Of a stretch of DNA of 64,000 bases, positions 25,242-34,557 are shown in pieces. The notes beneath the pieces were generated by a model that was given only the letters and a program-made list of their open reading frames with translations, did not search any database and was not told the DNA's origin. The stretch comes from an uncultured Neptuniibacter sp. (GTDB lineage: Bacteria; Pseudomonadota; Gammaproteobacteria; Pseudomonadales; Balneatricaceae), in assembly GCF_947498015.1 (NCBI RefSeq), contig NZ_CANMIR010000005.1, positions 161,551 to 225,550 on the forward strand, read 5' to 3'. The position numbers and the translations under genes were made by a program. How positions within the stretch are numbered: position 1 is the first letter of the stretch; the number at the start of each line of letters is the position of its first letter.

Positions 25242-27062
25242 TTATCTTTGTTTTGGGCGGAAGCGCATCATCACCAGTACACCCCCGCTATCACGATTAC
25301 TGACACTCAGGTCGCCCTGAAGCGTACTGGCCCGGTCGCGCATGATCACTAAGCCATAGTGGTTTGTCAGATCTTTATCCGTCGGTAATCCCACCCCATT
25401 ATCCTGAATACAGACTTCGATCCACTCGCCTGGGTGGGTGAGCTGGACTGAAACCTCGTCCGCCTTACTGTGTTTTACCACATTCGCCAGGGCTTCACGT
25501 ACCAGTTGCAGAACATGGATCTCCTCATTCGGGCTTAATGACTGGTGGTGTAAGCCATATTTCAGTTCGATCCCGATCTCAAGACGTTCAGAAAACTCTT
25601 TAATTGTAGCTTCCAGAGCGGGTTTCAGCCCCGGTTGATCCAGTGTCAGACGGAAGGTGGTTAATAGCTCCCTCAATTGACGGTAGGCGTTATTAAGCCC
25701 CTCTTTCAGCTCATTAGTGACATCATCGATCTGCGATTCTTCCGCGTGCTTGTTACGCAGGATCTGTAGGCGGCTGACCTGCATCTTCAGATAGGAGAGT
25801 GATTGCGCAAGTGAGTCATGAAGCTCCCGGGCGATCACGGCGCGCTCCTCCATGAGGGACATCTGCTGCTCTTTTTCCGCTTTCAGCTCAAGTGAGAGTA
25901 CCGTGCCCAGATTTTCAACCAGAGTGGTTAAGAGTCGAACCTGCTCATTATCAGGAGGATTGCTGGAGGCATAATCGACGACAAACTCGCCGAAATAGGC
26001 TTCACGAGTTTGAATAGGAAAACTGAGGTTATCTTTCGACTGGGTGTCGAGCTTATTCACCAAACAGTCATTACAGGTATTGTTAGCACAATCAGCAGGA
26101 CGCTCAAGCAGCTGTGTTGTTAGGGTGCGATAACTGTTGCGCTGGTTGGGTTCGCAGAGGGTGACACTGACAGGTCCGACCGGGATCACCTCCTCCAGCT
26201 TTTTCATCACGGGCATGAGACGGCGGCAGATATCTTCATCTTTATTAAAGCGGCGGTTAGCTTCATAGAGAAGCTGTAGGGATTCATTACTCCGGCGCAG
26301 CTGAGCAGTTTTATTCTGTACCCGTTGCTCCAGATCTGCATAGGTCTTGGAGAGTTCCTCGGCCATATGGTTAAAGGTTTTACCGAGTAACCCCAATTCA
26401 TCATCGCTTTCGAAATAGACTCGGGCGTTCAGTTTGCCCTGTCCCGCTTGTTTAGCCGCGCTGAGAAGTTGTGCCAGTGGCTCTATCACGTTGCTCTTAA
26501 TGTCATACATGGCGATAAATATAATCAAAATCGTCATGAACAGGCTGATCCCCTGGACCAGACTGAGTAGTTTGATTTTTGATTCTGTGCTCTCTTCAAG
26601 TAGCTGCACAAGATGATCGATCTTGGGGACAAACTCTTCGATCTGATGCAGATATTTGGCGCTTTCTTCCGGTTTCTGCTGCAGGGCCAACAGCAGGGCC
26701 GGTGCCAGTTCCTTCTCCCATTCTGTGATCAGGCTCTCATAAAACTTTCGCTGTTTGTGCTCACTGTCAGTTGGGATGACATTGGCGAGTTTGGGGCTTT
26801 TAATCCGTTCCTCAAACTCCTGAAGTGAGGATTTAACCTGGCTGAGAGTCTCCTCTGATGCGTAGATCTCATGCTGCTGCGTTTCAGCGACAATGCGGTA
26901 GGACATCATGCGAAGCGAACCCGCCAGATTGATTCCAGCGGCATCACCCTGAGTGCTTTCGGCCACAATAACTGAACTGATCATACTGATCAGCGCCATC
27001 AGACTGATGGCGAACATGGCGGCCCCTAGACGGGTAATGATCGATTGATTCAGGAAGTTCAT
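25242..27062 (-). CDS. narX: Nitrate/nitrite sensor histidine kinase NarX
   Basis: The 606-residue sensor has TM1 (about 8-30), a periplasmic domain beginning with the nitrate-binding P-box (INLAGSLRMMSYRIVAE), and TM2 (about 170-190). HAMP and a coiled coil follow, then a central module with a cysteine cluster (CANNTCNDCL). A HisKA_3 domain has His415 (ARELHDSLAQSL), and the HATPase has DNGVGLP. These are NarX/NarQ hallmarks; the Cys module favours NarX. It is divergent from narK1 across a 260-bp control region, and narL follows. Confidence 0.95.
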   Translation of the reverse strand: MNFLNQSIITRLGAAMFAISLMALISMISSVIVAESTQGDAAGINLAGSLRMMSYRIVAETQQHEIYASEETLSQVKSSLQEFEERIKSPKLANVIPTDSEHKQRKFYESLITEWEKELAPALLLALQQKPEESAKYLHQIEEFVPKIDHLVQLLEESTESKIKLLSLVQGISLFMTILIIFIAMYDIKSNVIEPLAQLLSAAKQAGQGKLNARVYFESDDELGLLGKTFNHMAEELSKTYADLEQRVQNKTAQLRRSNESLQLLYEANRRFNKDEDICRRLMPVMKKLEEVIPVGPVSVTLCEPNQRNSYRTLTTQLLERPADCANNTCNDCLVNKLDTQSKDNLSFPIQTREAYFGEFVVDYASSNPPDNEQVRLLTTLVENLGTVLSLELKAEKEQQMSLMEERAVIARELHDSLAQSLSYLKMQVSRLQILRNKHAEESQIDDVTNELKEGLNNAYRQLRELLTTFRLTLDQPGLKPALEATIKEFSERLEIGIELKYGLHHQSLSPNEEIHVLQLVREALANVVKHSKADEVSVQLTHPGEWIEVCIQDNGVGLPTDKDLTNHYGLVIMRDRASTLQGDLSVSNRDSGGVLVMMRFRPKQR

Positions 27063-27190
27063 AGGGAGGCTCCCGGTTTTTTAACAGCGGTACTCATAAA
27101 GAACCAGCTGTACGAAAGCGTTTTTTTAAGCCTTCAATTTATCAGTACAAATTACCAGTTAAAACAGCGGGTTACAAAGTTTATAAGAGG

Positions 27191-27206
27191 TACCACTAAA
27201 GAGGTA
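27191..27206 (+). promoter_or_regulatory. NarL 7-2-7 site of the narK1 promoter
   Basis: TACCACT-AA-AGAGGTA is an excellent pair of inverted NarL heptamers. Its centre (27198.5) is 52 bp upstream of the FNR box centre and -93.5 from the predicted narK1 start. It could also affect divergent narX. Confidence 0.9.
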
Positions 27207-27243
27207 TTTTTGGAAAACTGCCTGAATTTCAGCAGGTTATATG

Positions 27244-27257
27244 TTGATTTCGATCAA
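27244..27257 (+). promoter_or_regulatory. FNR-type box of the narK1 promoter
   Basis: TTGAT-TTCG-ATCAA is a perfect FNR palindrome centred at 27250.5. TATAGG (27279-27284) is the likely -10, centred 31 bp downstream, giving a start near 27292. This also rules out the in-frame TTG at 27287 as the narK1 start. Confidence 0.9.
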
Positions 27258-27322
27258 TACCTGACCCCTCCCTAAGGGTATAGGTTTTGACTTATCGCAA
27301 TTTTATCACCGCCGAGAAACGC

Positions 27323-28612
27323 ATGGCTCAGGAAACTCAAAAGCAGATATCAGCACTGATTATGAGCACTTTGATGTTCGCTGCCTGCTTTGCTGCCTGG
27401 ACGTTGATATCGGTGATCGGAGTACAGATAAAGCATGAACTCCAGCTCAGTGAAACCGAGTTCGGTATTCTGGTAGCAACACCGATTCTGAGTGGTGCGC
27501 TGGCGCGTTTGCCGATGGGGATGCTCTCTGAACGTTTAGGGGGGAGAAAACTGATGACCGGATTGATTTTGGTGGTCAGTATTCCGCTCTATGCCTTCTC
27601 CTATGCTGAAACATACTGGCAGTATCTCTTGCTTGGCTTCTGTATAGGCCTGGCCGGCAGTAGTTTCGCGATCGGAATTCACTATGTCTCCTCCTGGGCT
27701 TCCCGTGAAAATCAGGGGTTAGCGATGGGTGTCTTTGGCGCAGGTAACCTGGGAGCAGCACTGACCAATCTGGTCGCACCGCTGATCATTATCGCTTACG
27801 GCTGGCGTATGGCTCCGGTCGCCTATGCGTTTGTACTGGTGCTGCTCGCCGCTTTGTTCTGGTTATTGACCCAGGATGATCCGATCCATCAGCGCCGGGC
27901 GGAGCAGAAGCGAGTTCCAAAGCTGCAACAGTTGATGAGCCCCCTGAAAGATCTGAGGGTCTGGCGTTTTGGCTTCTATTATTTCTTTGTATTCGGGGGT
28001 TATGTCGCGCTGACATTGTGGCTGCCGGATTACTACGTAACTCAATACGGTCTTGATCTTAAGACCGCATCATTTCTGACGTTGCTGTTTACCGTTCCCG
28101 GAGCGCTGACACGGGTTATCGGAGGCTGGTGTGCCGATCAGCTGGGTGCGCGTCGGGTGAACTGGACAGTCTTTTGGGTCTGTCTGGTCTGTCTCTTTTT
28201 CCTTTCCTATCCACCTACAACGATGACGATTCATGGCATCGAGCAGAACATGACGTTCATGCTCGAGATGCCGGTCTGGATGTTTACTGTGCTGATCATG
28301 GTTGTAGGCGTGGCAATGGGATTTGGCAAAGCCAGCGTCTTTCGCATGGTGTACGACTATTACCCGGATCGAATGGGGACAGTCGGCGGTGCGGTGGGAC
28401 TGCTGGGAGCGATTGGTGGTTTTGTACTGCCGATCTCATTCGGTCTGGTAACAGACCTGTTTGGGGTTCGTAGCTCCTGTTTCATGTTGCTCTATGGTTT
28501 GCTCGCCCTGTGCATGGTCACCATGTACTACGGCATCAGCATCCAGGAACAGCGGCAGCGTTTGCAGGACGCGATCCAGAATAACTTTCTGAAAGAAAAC
28601 CTGGACGCTTAG
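27323..28612 (+). CDS. narK1: Nitrate transporter NarK1 (type I NarK)
   Basis: This 429-residue MFS protein has about 12 membrane segments. Nitrate-porter signatures are GVFGAGNLGAALTNLVAPL and GGAVGLLGAIGGFVLP. The loop motif GMLSERLGGRKL is also present. In the paired NarK systems of denitrifiers the shorter first protein is usually the proton-nitrate symporter that starts respiration; that role is inferred by family. I start at ATG 27323 (MAQETQKQ), because the predicted transcript begins near 27292. narK2 follows after 115 bp. Confidence 0.93.
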   Translation: MAQETQKQISALIMSTLMFAACFAAWTLISVIGVQIKHELQLSETEFGILVATPILSGALARLPMGMLSERLGGRKLMTGLILVVSIPLYAFSYAETYWQYLLLGFCIGLAGSSFAIGIHYVSSWASRENQGLAMGVFGAGNLGAALTNLVAPLIIIAYGWRMAPVAYAFVLVLLAALFWLLTQDDPIHQRRAEQKRVPKLQQLMSPLKDLRVWRFGFYYFFVFGGYVALTLWLPDYYVTQYGLDLKTASFLTLLFTVPGALTRVIGGWCADQLGARRVNWTVFWVCLVCLFFLSYPPTTMTIHGIEQNMTFMLEMPVWMFTVLIMVVGVAMGFGKASVFRMVYDYYPDRMGTVGGAVGLLGAIGGFVLPISFGLVTDLFGVRSSCFMLLYGLLALCMVTMYYGISIQEQRQRLQDAIQNNFLKENLDA

Positions 28613-28727
28613 GATGGCTGACACCGGTAAATGCCGGCTTGGGGTTAGTTGCTTGGAAGGTGCCATTTGAACGCAATATTAGAGCAGCGCAGAGGCGATT
28701 GCTCGGTTAAAGCCTGGAGAATCAGTT

Positions 28728-30332
28728 ATGTCTGATCTACTTAAATGGGATGTCGAGGACACTAAGTTCTGGGAGTCCGAAGGCAAGAAAGTGGCGAACC
28801 GGAATCTGTGGATCTCCATCCCCAGTTTACTCTGTGGGTTCGCCGTCTGGTTATACTGGGGCATCATTACGGTTCAGATGTTGAACCTTGGGTTCCCTTT
28901 TGCAAAAGCTGAACTGTTCACCCTGGCGGGTATTGCCGGTCTGACCGGTGCAACACTGCGAATTCCCAGCAGTTTCTTTATCCGTATCGCGGGTGGACGG
29001 AATACGATCTTCTTCACCACTGCGCTGCTGATGTTACCAGCAGCGGGGGCGGGGTTTGCTCTGCAGGATAAAGATACGCCGCTATGGGTCTTCCAGATTC
29101 TGGCATTCCTATCCGGTATCGGTGGTGGTAACTTCGCATCCTCAATGTCCAACATCAGCTTTTTCTTCCCGAAACGTCAGCAGGGCTTGGCGTTGGGATT
29201 GAATGCAGGTCTGGGTAATGCAGGTGTAACCACTATGCAGATCCTGGTTCCACTGGTGATGACTTTCGGTATCTTCGGTGGCACACCGATGATTCTGGAA
29301 AACACCTCCGGTACGCTGATCGGTAAGATCCCGGCGGGTTCTGAAACCTATATCCACAATGCCGGCTTTATCTGGTTGGTGCTGTTGATCCCGCTGGCGA
29401 TTGCTGGCTGGTTCGGCATGAACAACATCCGTACCGATGCCGTATCTCCAGATATCGGTTCTGCCGGTGGCGCGATGTCGAAAATTACCGGCATGCTGCT
29501 GATCGGTTTCTTTACAGCAGCCTGTGGTCTCTATGTGATCCTACCTGCCCCTCTGGGTATGGGGGCACCGGGTTGGGCAAAATGGCCAGTGATTGCGGGT
29601 ATCCTCTTCGGTACCGTGATGCTGATGAAGATGATTCCGGGAGATATCAAACCGAATCTGCAGCGTCAGTTTAAGATCTTTGAAAATAAACATACCTGGG
29701 TGATGTCCATTATCTACACCATGACCTTCGGTAGCTTTATCGGTTACTCCGCGGGTTTTGCCCTGGCGATCAAAGTGGTCTTTGGTTACCAGCACCTGAT
29801 GGTGGATGGTGTTCTGACCCATGATACGGTTAACGCGAATGGCCCATCCGCTCTGATGTACGCTTGGATGGGACCTTTTATTGGCGCCCTGATCCGTCCG
29901 GTGGGTGGCTGGATTGCGGATAAAGTCGGTGGTGCTAAAGTGACCCAGTATGTCGCGATTGTAATGATCGCCAGTGCATTGGGTGTGGCTTACTTCCTGA
30001 AAGCGGCCTATCAGTCAGCAACGCCGGAAGAGTTCTTTGTTCCCTTCCTGATCCTGTTCCTGGTGCTGTTCGCAGCGACGGGTATCGGTAATGGCTCAAC
30101 CTTCCGTACCATCGCGATGGTGTTCCCGAAAGAGCAGGCGGGTCCTGCGCTGGGGTGGACCTCTGCGGTTGCGGCTTACGGTGCCTTCCTGATTCCTAAG
30201 ATCTTCGGTGAGCAGATCAAGCTGGCAACACCTGAAGTCGCACTCTATGGCTTTGCAGTGTTCTACGCGGTTTGTTTGTTGCTGAACTGGTGGTACTACC
30301 TCAGTCCTAAAGCGGAGTTTAAGAATCCATAA
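28728..30332 (+). CDS. narK2: Nitrate/nitrite transporter NarK2 (type II NarK)
   Basis: The 534-residue MFS protein is of the longer NarK type, with the N-terminal WDVEDTKFWESEGKKVANRNLW segment split here as WDVEDTKFW and RNLWISIPSLL, and the porter signatures GLNAGLGNAGVTTMQ and TGIGNGSTFRTIAMVF. Family members exchange nitrate for nitrite, clearing the product of NarG. GGAG precedes the ATG. A strong terminator follows, so narG has its own promoter as well. Confidence 0.94.
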   Translation: MSDLLKWDVEDTKFWESEGKKVANRNLWISIPSLLCGFAVWLYWGIITVQMLNLGFPFAKAELFTLAGIAGLTGATLRIPSSFFIRIAGGRNTIFFTTALLMLPAAGAGFALQDKDTPLWVFQILAFLSGIGGGNFASSMSNISFFFPKRQQGLALGLNAGLGNAGVTTMQILVPLVMTFGIFGGTPMILENTSGTLIGKIPAGSETYIHNAGFIWLVLLIPLAIAGWFGMNNIRTDAVSPDIGSAGGAMSKITGMLLIGFFTAACGLYVILPAPLGMGAPGWAKWPVIAGILFGTVMLMKMIPGDIKPNLQRQFKIFENKHTWVMSIIYTMTFGSFIGYSAGFALAIKVVFGYQHLMVDGVLTHDTVNANGPSALMYAWMGPFIGALIRPVGGWIADKVGGAKVTQYVAIVMIASALGVAYFLKAAYQSATPEEFFVPFLILFLVLFAATGIGNGSTFRTIAMVFPKEQAGPALGWTSAVAAYGAFLIPKIFGEQIKLATPEVALYGFAVFYAVCLLLNWWYYLSPKAEFKNP

Positions 30333-30352
30333 CACCCCCTCGTAAGGGTTTG

Positions 30353-30377
30353 ACGGGATCTTCGGATCCCGTTTTTT
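30353..30377 (+). terminator. Rho-independent terminator after narK2
   Basis: Perfect 8-bp stem ACGGGATC / GATCCCGT closed by the stable TTCG tetraloop and followed by six T. It separates narK1K2 from narGHJI. Confidence 0.96.
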
Positions 30378-30528
30378 ATGCCTGATACTCAGCTCTCCCA
30401 CCCTCCATACATAGCTGGATATTCAGGCTACCCATTAAGAATTCCGTACAAAAAATAGACTATCCCCTGTTATACCTCTTTTTCGATTATTCCTTTTTAA
30501 ATCAGAGAGTTAGACGCTCATATAGATA

Positions 30529-30544
30529 TACCTCTAAAGTGGTA
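30529..30544 (+). promoter_or_regulatory. NarL 7-2-7 site of the narG promoter
   Basis: TACCTCT-AA-AGTGGTA is a near-ideal NarL pair. Its centre (30536.5) is 52 bp before the FNR box centre. A single extra heptamer, TACCTCT, lies upstream at 30473-30479. Confidence 0.9.
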
Positions 30545-30581
30545 ACTTATTGATTTGTAAGGATTTTGCTGGCTTTTAGTA

Positions 30582-30595
30582 TTGATTTGGATCAA
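30582..30595 (+). promoter_or_regulatory. FNR-type box of the narG promoter
   Basis: TTGAT-TTGG-ATCAA is a perfect FNR palindrome centred at 30588.5. TACTTT (30618-30623), centred 32 bp downstream, is the likely -10. The predicted start is near 30630, leaving a leader of about 170 nt before narG. Confidence 0.9.
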
Positions 30596-30629
30596 CGGTC
30601 CTCAGGGCAAGTTGACGTACTTTGATGAG

Positions 30630-30801
30630 CACAGTAAACGCAGATCGGGCTACAGGGATGCAGTGCGATCTGAAACAGACACGCCGTAATCCGGGAACGG
30701 TTTCTGCTTCAGAGAGGCTGAAGCAAAAGCGAACCCGGGTAAATTGCCAAGTCCATCGCTGGTGGACTTAGTCCTGACCAAGGGGTTTCAGGAGATATGA
30801 C
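30630..30801 (+). other. Structured leader of narG
   Basis: The stretch from the predicted start to the narG ATG has no ORF. It can form GCTTCAG/CTGAAGC (30707-30725) and AAGTCCA/TGGACTT (30749-30769). The narG RBS, GGAG at 30791-30794, lies after the last hairpin. No known riboswitch is recognised. Confidence 0.4.
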
Positions 30802-33800
30802 ATGAGCCATTTGCTTGATCGACTAAAATATTTTAAAAAACAGAAGCCGGAAGACTTTGCCGGCGGTCACGGTCAAACGACATCGGAGAGCCGTGATTGG
30901 GAGGATGGTTATCGCCAGCGTTGGCAGCATGATAAAGTTGTGCGTTCCACCCATGGTGTAAACTGTACCGGATCCTGTAGCTGGAAGATCTACGTGAAAA
31001 ACGGTCTGATTACCTGGGAAACCCAGCAGACCGATTACCCGCGTACCCGACCTGATCTACCTAACCATGAGCCACGTGGTTGCCCGCGTGGTGCGAGTTA
31101 TTCCTGGTATATCTACAGTGCGAATCGTCTGAAGTACCCGACGATTCGTAAACGCCTTCTGAAGCTGTGGCGTGAAGCTAAATCCAGACATGCAGACCCG
31201 GTTGAAGCCTGGGCTTCGATCGTGGAAGACCAGAACAAAGCTAAATCCTATAAATCTGTTCGTGGACAGGGTGGTTTTGTTCGTTCCAGCTGGGATGAGG
31301 TTAACGAGATCATCGCAGCTTCAAATACCTATACCATCAAAAGCTATGGCCCGGACCGTGTAATCGGTTTCTCGCCCATTCCTGCGATGTCGATGGTCTC
31401 CTATGCCGCAGGTGCACGTTATCTGTCACTGATTGGCGGTGCCTGCCTGAGTTTCTACGATTGGTACTGTGACCTGCCGCCAGCGTCCCCAATGACCTGG
31501 GGTGAGCAGACTGACGTGCCAGAATCTGCGGACTGGTATAACTCTAACTACGTGATCGCATGGGGTTCCAACGTCCCTCAGACACGTACACCGGATGCTC
31601 ACTTCTTCACAGAAGTACGTTACAAGGGTACTAAGACGGTTGCCGTCACTCCGGACTACTCTGAAGTTGCCAAGCTGTGTGACCAGTGGATGAACCCTAA
31701 ACAGGGTACTGATGCTGCACTGGCAATGGCGATGGGCCATGTCATTCTGAAAGAGTTCCACGTCGACAAGCCAAGCGAATACTTTACCGATTACGCTCGT
31801 CGCTACACCGACATGCCACATCTGGTTCAGCTGGATCAGCGTGAAGATGGTAGCTATGTTCCGGGTCGTTTCATCCGTGCTGCCGACTTCGACAAGAACC
31901 TGGGTCAGGACAACAACCCGGATTGGAAGACCGTCGCGTTTGATGAAACGAGCAACAGCTTTGTTACGCCAAACGGCTCCATCGGTTTCCGCTGGGGTGA
32001 GAAGGGTAAGTGGAATATCGAAGCGAAAGAGGGTGGTGAAGGTAAAGACACCCATCTGGCGCTGACTTTCCTGGAAAACCACGACGAAGTGGTTTCCGTG
32101 GGCTTCCCATACTTCGGTGGTGTAGAGAACGAATACTTCACCAACAACAAGTTTGAAGACGTTATCCACCACAACATGCCGGCCAAGAAGATCAAGCTGG
32201 CAGACGGTGGTGAATCTCTGCTGGTGACCGTCGGCGACCTGATGCTGGCGAACTACGGTGTAGACCGTGGTCTGGGCGGTGACTTCGTAGCGAAGAGCTT
32301 CGACGATAACGCACCATACACTCCGGCATGGCAGGAGCAGATTACCGGTGTGGACCGCAAGGTTGTGATCCAGATCGCACGTGAGTTTGCAGACACTGCA
32401 GATAAGACTAAAGGTCGCTCCATGATCATCGTGGGTGCCGGTATGAACCACTGGTACCACATGGATATGAACTACCGTGGTCTGATCAACCTGCTGGTGA
32501 TGTGTGGCTGTATCGGTCAGACCGGTGGTGGCTGGGCACACTATGTAGGGCAGGAAAAACTGCGTCCACAGTGCGGCTGGTTGCCTCTGGCGTTCGGCCT
32601 GGATTGGCAGCGTCCACCACGTCACATGAACGGTACCTCCTTCTTCTACAACCACTCGAACCAGTGGCGCTATGAGAAGCTTGAAGTGGATGAAATTCTG
32701 TCACCATTGGCAGACAAGTCCAAGTACAGCGGCAGTTTGATCGATTTCAACGTCCGTTCCGAGCGAATGGGCTGGTTACCATCGGCGCCTCAGCTGAGTA
32801 CTAACCCTATTGAGCTGACAAAAGCGGCTGAAGCTGCAGGCAAAACACCGCAGGAATATACGGTTGAGCAGCTTAAGTCAGGGGCTTTAGGTTTTGCTGC
32901 GGAAGATCCGGATAACCCGCAGAACTTCCCGCGCAATATGTTCATCTGGCGTTCTAACCTGCTGGGTTCCTCCGGTAAAGGTCATGAGTACATGCTGAAG
33001 TACCTGTTAGGTACCAATCATGGTCTGCTAGGTAAAGATCTGGGCGCAGAAGGGGGTAAAAAACCGGAAGAGGTTAAATGGCACGATGAGGGTGCAGAGG
33101 GCAAAGTGGACCTGTTGGTTACGCTGGACTTCCGTATGTCCACCACCTGTCTCTACTCCGATATCGTACTGCCAACAGCGACCTGGTATGAGAAAGATGA
33201 TCTGAACACATCGGATATGCATCCGTTTATCCACCCGCTGTCAGCTGCGACTGATCCAGCTTGGGAAGCACGTTCTGACTGGGATATCTACAAAGGCATC
33301 GCTGAGAAATTCTCCGAAGTCTGTGTGGGTCATCTGGGTGTTGAGAAAGATCTGGTGACTGTCCCGCTGCAACATGACACACCGGGCGAGCTGTCTCAGC
33401 CGTACGATGTTAAAGATTGGAAAAAAGGTGAGTGTGATCCGGTACCCGGCAAAACTCTGCCAAACCTGGCAGTAGTTGAGCGTGACTACCCGAATGTTTA
33501 CAAACGCTTCACCTCTGTCGGACCTCTGCTTGAATCGCTGGGGAATGGCGGTAAAGGGATCACCTGGGATACTAAGGAAGAGGTCGATTTCCTTAAGAAA
33601 CTTAACTGGACGCACTCGGAAGAGGGCACGCATGAAGGTCGAGCAAAACTGGAAACAGCGATCGATGCTGCCGAGATGATTCTGAGTCTGGCCCCTGAGA
33701 CCAATGGTCAGGTGGCGGTGAAAGCCTGGGAAGCCCTGGGTGAAGCAACCGGTCTGGATCATACCCATCTGGCGAAGCCCAAAGAGGAGGAGAAGATCCG

Positions 33801-34557
33801 CTTCCGCGATGTACAGGCACAGCCGCGTAAGATTATCTCTTCGCCAACCTGGTCGGGTCTGGAAGATGAGCATGTCTCCTACAACGCGGGTTACACCAAC
33901 GTTCATGAACTGATCCCTTGGCGTACCCTGACCGGTCGTCAGCAGTACTATCAGGATCATCCGTGGATGCGTGACTTCGGTGAGAGCTTGCTGGTCTATC
34001 GCCCGCCGATCAATACCAAGTCGGTTAAACCGATCATGGATAAGAAGCCTAATGGTAATCCTGAGATCGCGTTGAACTGGATCACACCGCATCAGAAGTG
34101 GGGTATCCACTCGACCTACTCCGATAACCTGATCATGCTGACCCTGTCTCGTGGTGGTCCGATTATCTGGATGTCTGAAGTCGATGCGAAGAAAGTGGGC
34201 ATCGAAGATAACGACTGGGTCGAGATCTTTAACTCTAACGGTGCGATTGCTGCACGTGTGGTGGTCTCCCAGCGTGTCAACGAAGGTATGACCATGATGT
34301 ACCACGCACAGGAACGTATTGTGAATGTGCCGGGTGCAGAAACAACCGGTACCCGAGGAGGTATCCATAACTCTGTGACCCGTGCATGTCCTAAGCCGAC
34401 CCATATGATCGGTGGTTATGCGCAGCAGGCTTATGGATTCAACTACTACGGTACCGTAGGTTCAAACCGAGATGAGTTTGTTGTGGTTCGTAAGATGAAG
34501 AACATCGACTGGCTGGATGGTGAGAACAACGATTACATTCAGGAGGCAGCCAAATGA
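30802..34557 (+). CDS. narG: Respiratory nitrate reductase alpha subunit NarG
   Basis: NarG reduces nitrate to nitrite at a bis-MGD molybdenum centre on the cytoplasmic side. The 1251-residue protein has the FS0 [4Fe-4S] ligands His51, Cys55, Cys59 and Cys93 (STHGVNCTGSCSWK, EPRGCPRGASYSW). The Mo-ligand Asp region is SNYVIAWGSNVPQTRTPDAH, and the C-terminal molybdopterin dinucleotide-binding domain (from about 1070) ends with GTVGSNRDEFVVV. The N-terminus is a vestigial twin-arginine segment, as in other NarG. It overlaps narH by 4 bp (ATGA). Confidence 0.98.
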   Translation: MSHLLDRLKYFKKQKPEDFAGGHGQTTSESRDWEDGYRQRWQHDKVVRSTHGVNCTGSCSWKIYVKNGLITWETQQTDYPRTRPDLPNHEPRGCPRGASYSWYIYSANRLKYPTIRKRLLKLWREAKSRHADPVEAWASIVEDQNKAKSYKSVRGQGGFVRSSWDEVNEIIAASNTYTIKSYGPDRVIGFSPIPAMSMVSYAAGARYLSLIGGACLSFYDWYCDLPPASPMTWGEQTDVPESADWYNSNYVIAWGSNVPQTRTPDAHFFTEVRYKGTKTVAVTPDYSEVAKLCDQWMNPKQGTDAALAMAMGHVILKEFHVDKPSEYFTDYARRYTDMPHLVQLDQREDGSYVPGRFIRAADFDKNLGQDNNPDWKTVAFDETSNSFVTPNGSIGFRWGEKGKWNIEAKEGGEGKDTHLALTFLENHDEVVSVGFPYFGGVENEYFTNNKFEDVIHHNMPAKKIKLADGGESLLVTVGDLMLANYGVDRGLGGDFVAKSFDDNAPYTPAWQEQITGVDRKVVIQIAREFADTADKTKGRSMIIVGAGMNHWYHMDMNYRGLINLLVMCGCIGQTGGGWAHYVGQEKLRPQCGWLPLAFGLDWQRPPRHMNGTSFFYNHSNQWRYEKLEVDEILSPLADKSKYSGSLIDFNVRSERMGWLPSAPQLSTNPIELTKAAEAAGKTPQEYTVEQLKSGALGFAAEDPDNPQNFPRNMFIWRSNLLGSSGKGHEYMLKYLLGTNHGLLGKDLGAEGGKKPEEVKWHDEGAEGKVDLLVTLDFRMSTTCLYSDIVLPTATWYEKDDLNTSDMHPFIHPLSAATDPAWEARSDWDIYKGIAEKFSEVCVGHLGVEKDLVTVPLQHDTPGELSQPYDVKDWKKGECDPVPGKTLPNLAVVERDYPNVYKRFTSVGPLLESLGNGGKGITWDTKEEVDFLKKLNWTHSEEGTHEGRAKLETAIDAAEMILSLAPETNGQVAVKAWEALGEATGLDHTHLAKPKEEEKIRFRDVQAQPRKIISSPTWSGLEDEHVSYNAGYTNVHELIPWRTLTGRQQYYQDHPWMRDFGESLLVYRPPINTKSVKPIMDKKPNGNPEIALNWITPHQKWGIHSTYSDNLIMLTLSRGGPIIWMSEVDAKKVGIEDNDWVEIFNSNGAIAARVVVSQRVNEGMTMMYHAQERIVNVPGAETTGTRGGIHNSVTRACPKPTHMIGGYAQQAYGFNYYGTVGSNRDEFVVVRKMKNIDWLDGENNDYIQEAAK

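Noticed and set aside
31426..32655. A 409-codon open frame antisense to narG
   Set aside because: It mirrors the strong codon bias of narG, lacks an RBS and encodes no recognisable protein. It is a shadow frame.
33241..34404. A 387-codon open frame antisense to the 3' part of narG
   Set aside because: Same reasoning: no RBS, no family features, and entirely explained by narG on the other strand.
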